From Cellulomonas sp. C5510 (GTDB taxonomy: Bacteria > Actinomycetota > Actinomycetes > Actinomycetales > Cellulomonadaceae): DNA of 64,000 nucleotides. Positions 18,078-26,989 of the stretch are shown one piece after another. The notes under the pieces are model-generated. The model saw only the letters and a program-made list of their open reading frames with translations, was not told the DNA's origin and did not search any database. The stretch spans positions 1,798,001-1,862,000 of the forward strand of contig NZ_CP081862.1 of assembly GCF_019797765.1 (NCBI RefSeq). Direction: 5' to 3'. Numbering within the stretch: position 1 is the stretch's first letter; each line of letters begins with the position of its first letter. The translations under genes and the position numbers were made by a program.

Positions 18078-18716
18078 TCACTTGATCAGGTAGATCGTCG
18101 CGAACAGCGCGATCCAGACCACGTCGACGAAGTGCCAGTAGTAGGACGTGACGATCGCGGTCGTCGCCTCGTGGTGCCCGAACCGCTTCGCCGTGAAGGA
18201 CCGGCCCAGGAGGAACAGGAACGCGATGAGGCCGCCGACCACGTGCAGGCCGTGGAAGCCGGTCGTGAGGTAGAACACCGAGCCGTAGGGGCTGGACGAG
18301 ATCGTCAGGCCCTCGTGCACCAGCTCCGCGTACTCGAAGATCTGCCCGCCGATGAAGAACGCGCCCATGACGTAGGTGAGCGTCATCCACTCGTTCATGC
18401 CCCAGCCGCGGACGTTGAGCAGCGAGCCGGATCGCACCGGCTGGAACCGCTCCGCGGCCCACACGCCCATCTGGCAGGTGACCGACGACAGCAGCAGCAC
18501 CGTCGTGTTGACCGCCGCGAACGTGACGTTGAGCTTCTCCGTCTGGACGGCCCACTCCTCGGGGACCGTCGAGCGCAGCGTGAAGTACATGGCGAACAGG
18601 CCCGCGAAGAACATCAGCTCCGACGCGAGCCACACGATGGTGCCCACCGACACCGGGTTCGGTCGGTTGACGCTCACCCGAGGAGCGGACGTGGGGGCAG
18701 CCGTTGCGGTCGTCAC
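18078..18716 (-). CDS. ctaE: Cytochrome c oxidase subunit III (CtaE)
   Basis: The 212-residue protein has five transmembrane helices. The subunit III signatures are [16 protein letters not shown] near the start, [11 protein letters not shown], and [11 protein letters not shown] at the C-terminus. It is first in the ctaE-qcrC-qcrA-qcrB operon, the normal actinobacterial order, although subunits I, II and IV are encoded in a separate convergent operon. The GTG at 18716 has CATACT (18724-18729) 7 nt upstream and no evident ribosome-binding site, so the operon may start with a leaderless mRNA. Confidence 0.96.
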   Translation of the reverse strand: MTTATAAPTSAPRVSVNRPNPVSVGTIVWLASELMFFAGLFAMYFTLRSTVPEEWAVQTEKLNVTFAAVNTTVLLLSSVTCQMGVWAAERFQPVRSGSLLNVRGWGMNEWMTLTYVMGAFFIGGQIFEYAELVHEGLTISSSPYGSVFYLTTGFHGLHVVGGLIAFLFLLGRSFTAKRFGHHEATTAIVTSYYWHFVDVVWIALFATIYLIK

Positions 18717-18909
18717 GCACGTCAGTATGGCCGAAAACCGCTGCGCATGGGTCCCAAGTCCTAGGGCGTCGCCGAGGTTTCTGTCACACCGTCACCTCGT
18801 TCCGGCCCGTCCGCCGCGGATCCGGGCACCTGCGGACCACTGGCACCCCGGCGTGCCAAGATGCAGGGCGGGGACCCCCGTCCCGCCCCGCACCGAGTGA
18901 AGGACCACC

Positions 18910-19341
18910 ATGGCCGCTGACCGCCTCACTGCCGACACCTCCGCCGAGCAGGCCGGACCGCGCATCCTCCTCTACAGCGACGACCTCGACACCCGCGCCC
19001 AGGTGCGGCTCGGGGTCGGCCGGCGCCTGCGCCGCGGCGCGCCGGACATCGAGTGGACCGAGGTCGCGACGCCCGCCGCCGCGCTCGAGCAGGCGGAGGC
19101 CGGCGGCTACGACCTGTTCGTGTTCGACGGCGAGGCCGCGAAGGTCGGCGGCATGGCCCTCGCGCGGCAGGTCAAGGACGAGGTGTTCGGCTGCCCGCCC
19201 GTGCTCGTGCTGACCGGCCGGCCGCAGGACGCGTGGCTCGCCGCCTGGTCCGACGCGGACGCCGTCGTGTCCCAGCCGCTCGACCCCGTCGAGCTGCAGA
19301 GCGCCGTCGCCGGGCTGCTGTCCGGCGCCCCCGCGGCATGA
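18910..19341 (+). CDS. Stand-alone receiver-like domain protein
   Basis: The 143-residue protein folds as a CheY-type receiver from its sequence: acidic pair Asp24-Asp25 (LLYSDDLDT), central Asp73 ([10 protein letters not shown]), and Thr102 (VLVLTGRP). The conserved lysine of the K-P motif is replaced by Gln122 (VSQPLDP), so it may be a pseudo-receiver or have altered phosphorylation chemistry. No output domain and no histidine kinase is adjacent. The ATG at 18910 has AGGA 5 nt upstream. Its last four bases overlap the trpD start (ATGA), which couples the two genes. Confidence 0.7.
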   Translation: MAADRLTADTSAEQAGPRILLYSDDLDTRAQVRLGVGRRLRRGAPDIEWTEVATPAAALEQAEAGGYDLFVFDGEAAKVGGMALARQVKDEVFGCPPVLVLTGRPQDAWLAAWSDADAVVSQPLDPVELQSAVAGLLSGAPAA

Positions 19342-20414
19342 CGCAGGGCGCGGGGCCCGTGCCCTCGGCGACGGCGGTGACGTGGCCGGACCTGCTGGCG
19401 TCCCTCGTGGCGCGGCAGGACCTCACCGAGGCGCAGACCGCCTGGGCGATGGACCAGATCATGTCCGGCGAGGCGTCGCCGGCTCGCATCGCCGGGTTCC
19501 TCGTCGGGCTGCGCGCCAAGGGCGAGACCGTGACCGAGCTGACGGCGCTCGCCGACACGATGCTCGCCCACGCCCTGCGGTTCGAGGCGCCGGGCCGGGC
19601 CGTCGACATCGTGGGCACCGGCGGGGACCGCGCGCACACCGTCAACGTCTCGACCATGGCCTCGCTGGTCGTGGCCGGCACGGGCGTGCAGGTCGTGAAG
19701 CACGGCAACCGGGCCGCGTCGTCGTCGTCCGGGTCCGCCGACGTCCTCGAGGCCCTCGGGATCCGGCTCGACCAGACCCCCGAGCGCGTCGCCGCCCTGG
19801 CGTCCGAGGTCGGCATCACGTTCTGCTTCGCCCTGACGTTCCACCCCGCGATGCGTCACGTGGCGGTCGCCCGCCGCGAGCTGGGCATCGGAACCGTCTT
19901 CAACTTCCTCGGCCCGCTCACCAACCCGGCGCAGCCCGCCGCCGCGGCGATCGGCGTCGCAGACCCCCGCATGGCCGGGCTCGTGGCCGGCGTGCTCGCG
20001 CGGCGCGGGACGGAGGCGCTGGTGTTCCGGGGCGACGACGGTCTCGACGAGCTGGCGCCCACCGGCACCGCGCACATCTGGCACGTCACCGGCGGCGCCG
20101 TCACCGAGCACGTGCTCGACCCCGTCGCCGACCTCGGGCTCGCGCCGCTCACCGTCGCCGACCTGCGGGGCGCCGACGCCGAGTTCAACGCCGGAGTCGC
20201 CCGGGCCGTCCTCGCGGGTGAGCACGTGGCGTCCCGCGAGACCGTGCTGCTCAACGCCGCCGCGGCCCTCGTCGCCGACGGGTCCCTGGCCGGCACCGGC
20301 GCGGACGGCGGCGGGCTCGTCGACCGGCTGCGCAGCGGCCTCGAGCACGCGGCACGCGCCGTGGACTCCGGGGCGGCCGCGGATGTCCTGGCGCGCTGGA
20401 GCGCGGCGAGCTGA
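19338..20414 (+). CDS. trpD: Anthranilate phosphoribosyltransferase (TrpD)
   Basis: TrpD transfers phosphoribose from PRPP to anthranilate, the second step of tryptophan synthesis. The 358-residue product has a helical N-terminal domain and the PRPP loops GTGGD (93-97) and [15 protein letters not shown] (121-135). [10 protein letters not shown] and GDDGLDEL are also family markers. No other trp gene is in the window, as in several actinobacteria where trpD sits next to ctaE (I recall Rv2192c/Rv2193). The ATG overlaps the upstream receiver-like gene by 4 nt. Confidence 0.96.
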   Translation: MTQGAGPVPSATAVTWPDLLASLVARQDLTEAQTAWAMDQIMSGEASPARIAGFLVGLRAKGETVTELTALADTMLAHALRFEAPGRAVDIVGTGGDRAHTVNVSTMASLVVAGTGVQVVKHGNRAASSSSGSADVLEALGIRLDQTPERVAALASEVGITFCFALTFHPAMRHVAVARRELGIGTVFNFLGPLTNPAQPAAAAIGVADPRMAGLVAGVLARRGTEALVFRGDDGLDELAPTGTAHIWHVTGGAVTEHVLDPVADLGLAPLTVADLRGADAEFNAGVARAVLAGEHVASRETVLLNAAAALVADGSLAGTGADGGGLVDRLRSGLEHAARAVDSGAAADVLARWSAAS

Positions 20415-20471
20415 GCGGGCCGCGCGCCCGGCGGTGACGAGGGGCCGCCGGGGCGGTCGCGTCGGGTGCTG

Positions 20472-20753
20472 TCAGTCCTCGATGCCCAGGGCGAACGCCT
20501 GCTCGAGGTCGTGCTGGGAGTACGTGCGGAAGGCGATGAACGTCTGCGTGCGGACGACGCCCGGGACCTTGCTGACCCGGTCCGCGATGATGTCCGCCAG
20601 CTCCTCGTGCTCGCGCACGCGCACCATCGCGATGAGGTCGACCCCGCCGGTGACCGAGTAGACCTCGCTCACCCCGGGGATCTCGGCGATCGCCGCGGCG
20701 GCCTCGGGGATGCGCGCGGCGTCGGTGTCGATGTGCACGATGGCGGTCAGCAT
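20472..20753 (-). CDS. Lrp/AsnC ligand-binding (RAM) domain protein without a DNA-binding domain
   Basis: The 93-residue protein is just the RAM half of an Lrp-type regulator (MLTAIVHIDTDAARIPEAA, then IPGVSEVYSVTGGVDLIAMVRV and VPGVVRTQTFIAF). There is no helix-turn-helix, so it cannot bind DNA by itself. It may be a small-molecule sensor or assemble with a full-length Lrp. It follows the exonuclease/GIY-YIG gene by 7 nt on the same strand and is probably cotranscribed. No ribosome-binding site is evident before the ATG at 20753. Confidence 0.85.
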   Translation of the reverse strand: MLTAIVHIDTDAARIPEAAAAIAEIPGVSEVYSVTGGVDLIAMVRVREHEELADIIADRVSKVPGVVRTQTFIAFRTYSQHDLEQAFALGIED

Positions 20754-20760
20754 GACGACA

Positions 20761-22743
20761 TCATGCCGCGCCGGCGGCGCCCGCGGGGTCGTCCCGCGCC
20801 GCACGACCCGCGTCGGTGGCCACAGGCGGGACTCGGGTCGGGGTCGACGGGTCGCCGGGGGCGGACGGCCCGTCGGGCGCGGGGGGAGGTGCTGCGTCGG
20901 CACGTCCCGGGGTGTCGTGCGGTGCGGAGGGCGGCGTCGCGGCATCGCGTTCGAACTGCGCGTCGCGCTCGGCCCGCGCCTCGGCCTCGGCGTCCTCGAG
21001 CCACGCGGTGCCGACGGCCGCCGCGGGGTCGGTGCGGGCCTGCGCGGAGCGCACCGGGTACGACCACGGCGTGCTGACGGAGACGATCCTCACGCCGGGA
21101 CGCCCGAGCCAGCCGAGCACCAGGTCCGCCTCCTCCGGGTGCCCGGCGGGGGCGGGCGGGACAGGGGGCTCGACGTGCTCCCCGCTGGCGCGCAGGGACT
21201 CGACGGCCGGGGTGGGGTCCGTCCGCGGCGGCACGAGTGCCGTCCCGGCGAGCCGGCCGTACCGCACGAGCACGAGCTCCCAGCCACCCGTGTCCGTGCG
21301 CCGGGCCGCGACGAGCTCGGCGCACTGCGACAGGGGTGCCAGGCGCTGCGACCGGGCCGATCCCCGGAGGAACGCCGCGAGGCGGTCCCGGACGGTGGCG
21401 GCCTCCTCGTACCGCTCCCGCCGGGCGAGCGCCGCGATCCGCCCGGAGTGCGCGTCCACGACGCCCGCGGGGTCGACGGTCATGGCCTCCCGGACCCGGT
21501 CGACGGTCGCCGCGTGCTCGGCCGCGGCCCCGGGGCGGACGCACGGGGCCGGGCAGCGGCCGATCTCCGCGAGGTGGCACGCCGTGGCGCCCGCCGCGGG
21601 CACGGCCGGCAGCCGCGAGGTGCAGCGGCGGATCGGGAACGCGTCGTGCAGGGCCTCGACCGCGGACTGGGCCGCCGAGCGCGACGAGAACGGGCCGATG
21701 TGGGTCGCGCCCGGGCGGACCTCACGCACGACGGACAGGCGCGGGAACGGTTCGTCGGTGAGACGGATCCACGGCATGCGCTCAGGCGCCCGGGACCGTC
21801 GGTTGTAGCGGGGGTCGTGCTCTGCGATCAGGCGCAGCTCGCGGACCTGAGCCTCGAGCGGCGTCGCGCACACCACGGGCGTGACCGACTCGGCGACGCG
21901 CACCATCTCCCGCATCCGGGAGCGCTTCTCCGCCGCCGTGAAGTACGACCGCACACGCGAGCGCAGCGACCTCGACGTCCCGACGTAGAGCACCTCGTCG
22001 CGCGGTCCCCGGAACAGGTACACGCCCGGGGCGTCCGGCAGCCCGTCGGCGAGGTGCCGCTTGCGCCGGATGTCCGACGGGACCGCGTCGCCCGCCGTCG
22101 CGAGGTCCTCCAGGTGCGTGATGCCGAGGGGCGCGAGGCGGCTCAGCAGGGCGTGGAGCACGTCGACCGTGGCCCGCGCATCGGCCAGGGCCCGGTGCTC
22201 CGGCGTGGTCGTCGCGCGGAACAGGGCGGCCAGCGTCGAGAGCTTGTGGTTCGGCGCCTCGTCCCGCGTCACGACGCGTCGGGCGAGCCTGACCGTGTCG
22301 ACCACCGGGAAGCCCGGCCAGGCGTGCCCCGTCTCGGACGCGGCCGCCTTGAGGAAGCCGACGTCGAAGGGCGCGTTGTGCGCGACCAGCACGGCGCCGC
22401 GCGCGAACTCCAGGAACGAGGGCAGCACCGACCCGATCCGCGGCGCCCCGACGACCATCGCGGTCGTGATGCCCGTGAGGACCTGGATCTGCGCCGGCAC
22501 CGGGCCGCCCGGGTCCACCAGCGTCTGGAACTCGCCGAGCACCTCGCCGCCGCGCACCTTGACGGCGCCGATCTCCGTGATGGCGGACGCCCCGGGTGCC
22601 GCGCCGGTCGTCTCGAGGTCGACGACCACGAACGTCACGTCCGACAGCGGGGTCCCGATGTCGTCCAGCGTGACCTGCACCGGCCGGCCCGCGGGCTGCC
22701 GCGTGAGGTCCTCACGCGGGGGCACGGGGGAGCGGAACACCAT
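20761..22743 (-). CDS. DEDD exonuclease fused to a GIY-YIG (UvrC/Cho-like) nuclease
   Basis: The 660-residue protein has an N-terminal DnaQ-like 3'-5' exonuclease: VVVDLETTG with Asp42/Glu44, AHNAPFDVGFL with Asp127, and HRALADA for the last ligands. A GIY-YIG module follows near 235-265 (PGVYLFRGPRDEVLYVGTS), then a UvrC/Cho-like middle region with cysteines CHLAEIGRCPAPC. The last ~100 residues are low-complexity and acidic/proline-rich. It probably excises damaged DNA in repair. I recall Rv2191 as the mycobacterial equivalent. The ATG at 22743 is chosen because TACCGT (22751-22756) lies 7 nt before it; an in-frame ATG at 22773 adds ten residues. Confidence 0.88.
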   Translation of the reverse strand: MVFRSPVPPREDLTRQPAGRPVQVTLDDIGTPLSDVTFVVVDLETTGAAPGASAITEIGAVKVRGGEVLGEFQTLVDPGGPVPAQIQVLTGITTAMVVGAPRIGSVLPSFLEFARGAVLVAHNAPFDVGFLKAAASETGHAWPGFPVVDTVRLARRVVTRDEAPNHKLSTLAALFRATTTPEHRALADARATVDVLHALLSRLAPLGITHLEDLATAGDAVPSDIRRKRHLADGLPDAPGVYLFRGPRDEVLYVGTSRSLRSRVRSYFTAAEKRSRMREMVRVAESVTPVVCATPLEAQVRELRLIAEHDPRYNRRSRAPERMPWIRLTDEPFPRLSVVREVRPGATHIGPFSSRSAAQSAVEALHDAFPIRRCTSRLPAVPAAGATACHLAEIGRCPAPCVRPGAAAEHAATVDRVREAMTVDPAGVVDAHSGRIAALARRERYEEAATVRDRLAAFLRGSARSQRLAPLSQCAELVAARRTDTGGWELVLVRYGRLAGTALVPPRTDPTPAVESLRASGEHVEPPVPPAPAGHPEEADLVLGWLGRPGVRIVSVSTPWSYPVRSAQARTDPAAAVGTAWLEDAEAEARAERDAQFERDAATPPSAPHDTPGRADAAPPPAPDGPSAPGDPSTPTRVPPVATDAGRAARDDPAGAAGAA

Positions 22744-23171
22744 GACAGGGACGGTATCGGCGGGGTCCGACATGCAGGCGGCGCCTCCGTGGCTGGAACG
22801 GCCGGCGCCGCGGCCAGGCTCAGGGTGCGCGCGTGCGCCGGCGCCTCGGGGCGGGCGGACGCGGCGACGGCCTCGACGAGGATCTCGACGGGAGCCGTCG
22901 ACGGGTCGAGGTCGTCGAGCCACGCCGCGAGCGACTGGTCCGGCTCCGCCCGGGCGACGGCCTCGATCCCGCCGAGGAGGCGGGTCCGCGCGCGCCGCGC
23001 CGCGAGGTGCGCGGGTTCCGGCGGCGCGCTGGCTCCGGAGGCGTGGGCGACGGACCGGCCCCGACGGTCCTCTCCGGCGTCGTACGTGGGCAGCACCCGA
23101 CCCTGGCGCGCGCTCGACGAGACGCTCGTCGGGAGCGTCTCGTCGCGGTGTTCCTGCAGGTCAGGTGCCAT
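22635..23171 (-). CDS. Hypothetical protein overlapping the exonuclease start
   Basis: This 178-residue frame has no family I recognise. Residues ~1-130 look genuinely coding: third positions are almost all G/C, and the composition is ordinary, with an amphipathic stretch RLLGGIEAVARAEPDQSLAAWLDDLDPS (about 64-91, quoted in part) and EILVEAVAAS. The ATG at 23171 has TAGCGT (23178-23183) 6 nt upstream, a leaderless promoter arrangement that supports the start. The last ~45 residues run over the exonuclease N-terminus in another frame, which is unusual, and could reflect a lost stop codon. Confidence 0.5.
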   Translation of the reverse strand: MAPDLQEHRDETLPTSVSSSARQGRVLPTYDAGEDRRGRSVAHASGASAPPEPAHLAARRARTRLLGGIEAVARAEPDQSLAAWLDDLDPSTAPVEILVEAVAASARPEAPAHARTLSLAAAPAVPATEAPPACRTPPIPSLSWCSAPPCPRVRTSRGSPRAGRCRSRWTTSGPRCRT

Positions 23172-23297
23172 GGAGACACGCTACCGACGACCTCTGGCAC
23201 GACCGCCGTCGCGCCGGCCGTCCTGTGGACGACGCACGGCGGGTCGTCGCGTCGACGGCGTGTCGCCCGGGCTGCGCGGCCCCCTAGGGTGGCGAGC

Positions 23298-24812
23298 ATG
23301 TCCGTCGAGGTCCCTCCCGCCGTCCGCGCCGCCGTGGTGGGGCTGGCGGCCGAGGTGCTCGGCGCGCTGGAGCCGACCGCGGTGCCGTCCGCGCTCGCCG
23401 CGGTCCGGCGGTTCGCGCCGCGGCGCCGGGCGGACGCGGGTGCGGGGCCGCTGTGGCGCGCCGTCGAGGTCGACGACGCGTTCCGTGCACGTGTGGCGCG
23501 GGCCTGGTCGCACGCGCACCCCGGGGAGGCGGCCGAGCTGCTCGTCCTCGGTCGCCCGGCGGACCCGGCGGACCCGGAGCACCTGGCGGACCCGGAGAAC
23601 CCGAAGGCCCCGGAGGACCACGTGCCGGGCGCGGAGGAGTCCCCGCGCGCAGCGCAGTCCGCCGGCCCGCCGGCACCGCCTGCCGAGGCGACCGAGCCCG
23701 TCGGGGAGCCCCCCGGGGAGCCGGCACCCCGCCCGTCGGTCGCCGCGCCGGACCCGCTGACCCTGGCCGTGGGCGCCGTCCTGCTGCGGCCACCGGGCTG
23801 GCAGGACGTGGTGCAGGCGGTGGCGGCGGCGGAGCAGCCGGCGCACGGGGGCCACGCCGGCTCGGCGTCCGACGACGACACGCCCCCGGCCGCCGTGCGC
23901 GCCGGTTCGGTCCCGGAGGCCGGACCGGCTCCGGCCCCCGACGCCGTGCACCGCGTCGCCGCGCGGCTCGCGGCCGAGCAGGAGCGGGCCGACGCGGCCG
24001 AGGCGGAGCTCGCCTCGCTGCGCAAGGAGCTGCGCCGGCTCCGGTCGGACGCGGACCGGGCGCGCGCGGAGGCGCGGCGTTCCGCCGAGAGAGCGGCCGA
24101 GGTCGCCGCCGCGGCGGAGCAGGTGCACGCCGAGGCCGCGGCGGTCCGTGCGCGGGCCGAGGAGGAGCGCCGACGCGCGGAGGAGCTGGTGCGGGCCGCC
24201 CGGGAGGACGCCGCGGTGCTGCGGGACCTCGCGGAGGTCCGGGTGCGGCTGCTGCTGGACACGCTGGTGGAGGCGGGGTCGGCGCTGCGGGAGGAGCTCG
24301 CGCTGCCCCCGGCGGGTGCGATGCCGGCCGACCTGGTGGCCCCGGCGCCCGTGCCCGGTCCGGCCGGACGCGCGACGTCGAGGGGGCGGGGCGCGGACGA
24401 CCCGGCGCTGCTGGACGAGCTGCTCGCGATGCCGCGGGCCCACCTGGTCGTCGACGGCTACAACGTCTCGAAGCTCGCGTGGCCCGACGTGCCGCTCGCC
24501 GAGCAGCGCCGGCGCCTGACCGGGCGGCTCGCGAACCTCGCCGGACGGACCGGCGCGGAGGTGACGTGCTGCTTCGACGGACGCGAGCCCGGGCCGCACG
24601 ACCGGGCCCCGGGCGGCCCGCGCGGGGTGCGGGTGCTGTTCTCGCAGGGGGAGATCGCCGACGACCTCATCCGGCGGCTCGTGCGTGCGGAGCCGACGGG
24701 CAGGGTGGTCGTGGCGGTGACCGCCGACCGGGCGCTGGGCGCCGACCTCGAGGCGGCCGGGGCCCGGGTCCTGCCGTCGGCGACCCTGCTCGCGCGGCTC
24801 GGGCGCGTCTGA
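23298..24812 (+). CDS. NYN-domain (YacP/Rae1-like) putative RNA-binding nuclease
   Basis: The 504-residue protein has a helical N-terminal region, a Pro/Ala-rich linker (about 100-165) and a long coiled coil rich in Ala, Glu and Arg (about 215-320). A C-terminal NYN domain follows from ~380, with HLVVDGYNVSK, VTCCFDGREP, LFSQGEIADDLIRRLV and VVAVTADRALG. These carry the acidic residues of the PIN-like active site. A role in RNA turnover is inferred from the Rae1/YacP relatives. The ATG at 23298 has TAGGGT (23285-23290) 7 nt upstream and no ribosome-binding site, so it is probably leaderless. Confidence 0.85.
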   Translation: MSVEVPPAVRAAVVGLAAEVLGALEPTAVPSALAAVRRFAPRRRADAGAGPLWRAVEVDDAFRARVARAWSHAHPGEAAELLVLGRPADPADPEHLADPENPKAPEDHVPGAEESPRAAQSAGPPAPPAEATEPVGEPPGEPAPRPSVAAPDPLTLAVGAVLLRPPGWQDVVQAVAAAEQPAHGGHAGSASDDDTPPAAVRAGSVPEAGPAPAPDAVHRVAARLAAEQERADAAEAELASLRKELRRLRSDADRARAEARRSAERAAEVAAAAEQVHAEAAAVRARAEEERRRAEELVRAAREDAAVLRDLAEVRVRLLLDTLVEAGSALREELALPPAGAMPADLVAPAPVPGPAGRATSRGRGADDPALLDELLAMPRAHLVVDGYNVSKLAWPDVPLAEQRRRLTGRLANLAGRTGAEVTCCFDGREPGPHDRAPGGPRGVRVLFSQGEIADDLIRRLVRAEPTGRVVVAVTADRALGADLEAAGARVLPSATLLARLGRV

Positions 24813-24853
24813 CGCCGGCGCGCCCTGGACGGTCCGACGCGTTCCGGCGCGGT

Positions 24854-24883
24854 CGCGGGACCCGGCCGCGACCGGGTCCCGCG
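24854..24883. terminator. Bidirectional terminator between NYN and fadD genes
   Basis: CGCGGGACCCGG (24854-24865) and CCGGGTCCCGCG (24872-24883) make a perfect 12-bp stem with a 6-nt loop, midway between two convergent genes. Confidence 0.8.
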
Positions 24884-24906
24884 AGGTCCTCGCCGGAGAC
24901 CGTGCG

Positions 24907-26718
24907 TCAGCGCCCGGGCTCGGCTGCGTAGATCGCCTCGACGTCCGTCGCGAAGTCCTTCAGGACGTGGGTGCGCCGCACGCTCAGCTTGGGCGTCAGG
25001 TGCCCGCTCGCGATGGTGAGGTCGCGCTCGAGGATGCGGTAGCGGCGGATCGACTCGGCGCGCGAGACGGCCCGGTTGGCGCGCTCGACGGCCTGGTCGA
25101 CGGACGCGAGCACCTCCTGGTCGTGCATGGCCTCCGCGACGGACATCGGCTCGCGGCCGTGAGCCGAGCACCAGCCCGGCAGGCCCTCGGCGTCGAGGGT
25201 GACGAGCGCGCCGATGAACGGCCGGCCGTCCCCGACGACGACCACCTGGCTGATGAGCGGGTGGGCGCGCAGCCGGTCCTCGAGGAGCGCCGGAGCGACG
25301 TTCTTCCCGCCCGCGGTGACGATGATCTCCTTCTTGCGGCCGGTGATGCTGAGGTAGCCGTCGGCGTCGAGGGAGCCGAGGTCGCCGGTGCGGAACCAGC
25401 CGTCGTCGAACGCCTCGGCGGTCGCGACCGGGTTGCCGTGGTACCGGGTGAAGACCTGCGGCCCGCGCACCTCGACCTCGCCGTCGGCGGCGATCCGGAC
25501 GGACGTGCCGGGCAGCGGCGGACCGACCGTGCCGATGCGCGTCTTGCCCGGCAGGTTGACCGTGGCCGGCGCGGTGGTCTCGGTGAGGCCGTACCCCTCG
25601 AGCACGCGGACGCCGATGCCGCGGAAGAAGTGCCCCAGCCGCTCGCCGAGCGGTGCCCCGCCGGAGATCGCCCACTCGACCTGGCCGCCCATGGCGTCGC
25701 GGAGCTTGTGGAACACGAGCCGGTCGGCGACCGCGTGCTGCACCCGCAGGGCGATCCCGGGCCGGCCGTGGTCGAGCGCGCGCGAGTAGGCGATCGCGGT
25801 GCGCGCGGCCCACTGGAAGATCTTCAGCTTCCCGCCGGCGGCGGCCTTCTGCTCGGCGGAGTTGTAGACCTTCTCGAACACCCGCGGCACCGACAGGATG
25901 AACGTGGGCCGGAACTCGCCGAGGTCCTGCAGGAGCTGCTTGGTGTCGGGCGTGTGTCCCAGGACGGAGCCGGCCGGCATGCAGAGCACCTCGACGAAGC
26001 GCGCGAACACGTGCGCGAGCGGCATGAACAGCAGCGTCCGGGAGCCGGGCGTCGCGACGACCTCGTGCAGCCCCTGGACGGCGTTGCGCGCGAGTACGGA
26101 GAAGTTGCCGTGGGTCAGCTCGACGCCCTTGGGGCGGCCCGTCGTCCCGGAGGTGTAGATGAGCGTGGCGAGGTCGTCCCGGCCGGCCACGCGTCGCCGG
26201 CGGTCGACCTCCGCGTCGGGGACGTCGCGCCCGTCGGCGACGAGCCGGTCGACGGCACCGTCGTCGATGACGAGGACGTCCTGCAGCAGCGGGGCCTCCG
26301 GGCGGACCTCGGCGACGGTGGCGGCGTGCTCGGCGGTCTCGACGACGAGCAACGTCACGGCCGCGTCGGTGAGGATCCAGTGCACCTGCTCCGCGGACGA
26401 GGTCTCGTAGACGGGGACGGGCACCGCGCCGGCGCTCCACAGCGCCCAGTCGAGCAGCGTCCACTCGTAGCGGGTGCGGGACATGATGCCGACGCGGTCG
26501 CCCGGCGCCACGCCGCGGGCGACGAAGCCGCGGGCGACGTCCCGGACCTGCCGGTCGAACTCGCGGGCGCTCACCGTGTGCCAGGTGGTGCCGGTCCCGG
26601 GCGTCTTGTACTCGATGAGGGGGCCGTCGCCGGTCTCGGCCACGCGGGACGCCAGCAGGTCGAGCAGGTTCTCGCGGGGCCCCGCGTCGACGAGCAGGGG
26701 TGTGCTGAACTCCTCCAT
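24907..26718 (-). CDS. Long-chain acyl-CoA synthetase (FadD15-like)
   Basis: The 603-residue AMP-forming enzyme activates fatty acids with ATP and CoA. It has the P-loop LIYTSGTTGRPKGVELTHGN, the adenylation motif EGYGLTETTAP, the hinge region WFRTGDLGSLDADGYLSITGRKKEI (quoted in part), and a C-terminal Lys in GHLTPKLSVRR. Its N-terminal YKTPGTGTTWHTVSAREF and place beside the plsC-like gene and glucokinase match the FadD15 group (I recall Rv2187). The ATG at 26718 has GGAG 8 nt upstream. It could supply acyl-CoA to the PlsC-type enzyme encoded 2 kb away. Confidence 0.93.
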   Translation of the reverse strand: MEEFSTPLLVDAGPRENLLDLLASRVAETGDGPLIEYKTPGTGTTWHTVSAREFDRQVRDVARGFVARGVAPGDRVGIMSRTRYEWTLLDWALWSAGAVPVPVYETSSAEQVHWILTDAAVTLLVVETAEHAATVAEVRPEAPLLQDVLVIDDGAVDRLVADGRDVPDAEVDRRRRVAGRDDLATLIYTSGTTGRPKGVELTHGNFSVLARNAVQGLHEVVATPGSRTLLFMPLAHVFARFVEVLCMPAGSVLGHTPDTKQLLQDLGEFRPTFILSVPRVFEKVYNSAEQKAAAGGKLKIFQWAARTAIAYSRALDHGRPGIALRVQHAVADRLVFHKLRDAMGGQVEWAISGGAPLGERLGHFFRGIGVRVLEGYGLTETTAPATVNLPGKTRIGTVGPPLPGTSVRIAADGEVEVRGPQVFTRYHGNPVATAEAFDDGWFRTGDLGSLDADGYLSITGRKKEIIVTAGGKNVAPALLEDRLRAHPLISQVVVVGDGRPFIGALVTLDAEGLPGWCSAHGREPMSVAEAMHDQEVLASVDQAVERANRAVSRAESIRRYRILERDLTIASGHLTPKLSVRRTHVLKDFATDVEAIYAAEPGR

Positions 26719-26849
26719 GGTTCTGGCTCCATCGTCAGAGGTCGGAAGGTGCCCGCAGCATAAGGGACTTTGGTCCCACATGCAGGGCGTTCGCCGCGCC
26801 GCCACCCGTCCGGGGACGGTGCGCGGCCCCGGGGCGGTGTGGGAGCGCG

Positions 26850-26879
26850 TTCAGGGTTTGCGGGCGCGCACGCTAGCGT
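26850..26879 (+). promoter_or_regulatory. Candidate promoter of the glucokinase gene
   Basis: TTCAGG (26850-26855), an 18-bp spacer and TAGCGT (26874-26879) form a plausible housekeeping promoter. The -10 lies inside a perfect 12-bp palindrome, CACGCTAGCGTG (26869-26880), so a bound regulator would block RNA polymerase. A further inverted repeat, GCTGCCGC/GCGGCAGC (26896-26903 and 26913-26920), lies in the leader. Confidence 0.5.
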
Positions 26880-26989
26880 GGGCTCGCACGCGCGCGCTGC
26901 CGCCGCACCGGTGCGGCAGCACCCGGGACGCCCCGGCGGCCGTGCGCCTTCGTGCGGGACGCACAACCACGACGCGGAAGCGGGGAAGC

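Noticed and set aside
18781-18800. GTCACA-cc-GTCACC near the ctaE promoter as a second MtrA site
   Set aside because: Only two units with a 2-bp instead of 3-bp spacer, lying far from the predicted ctaE start. Not distinguishable from chance.
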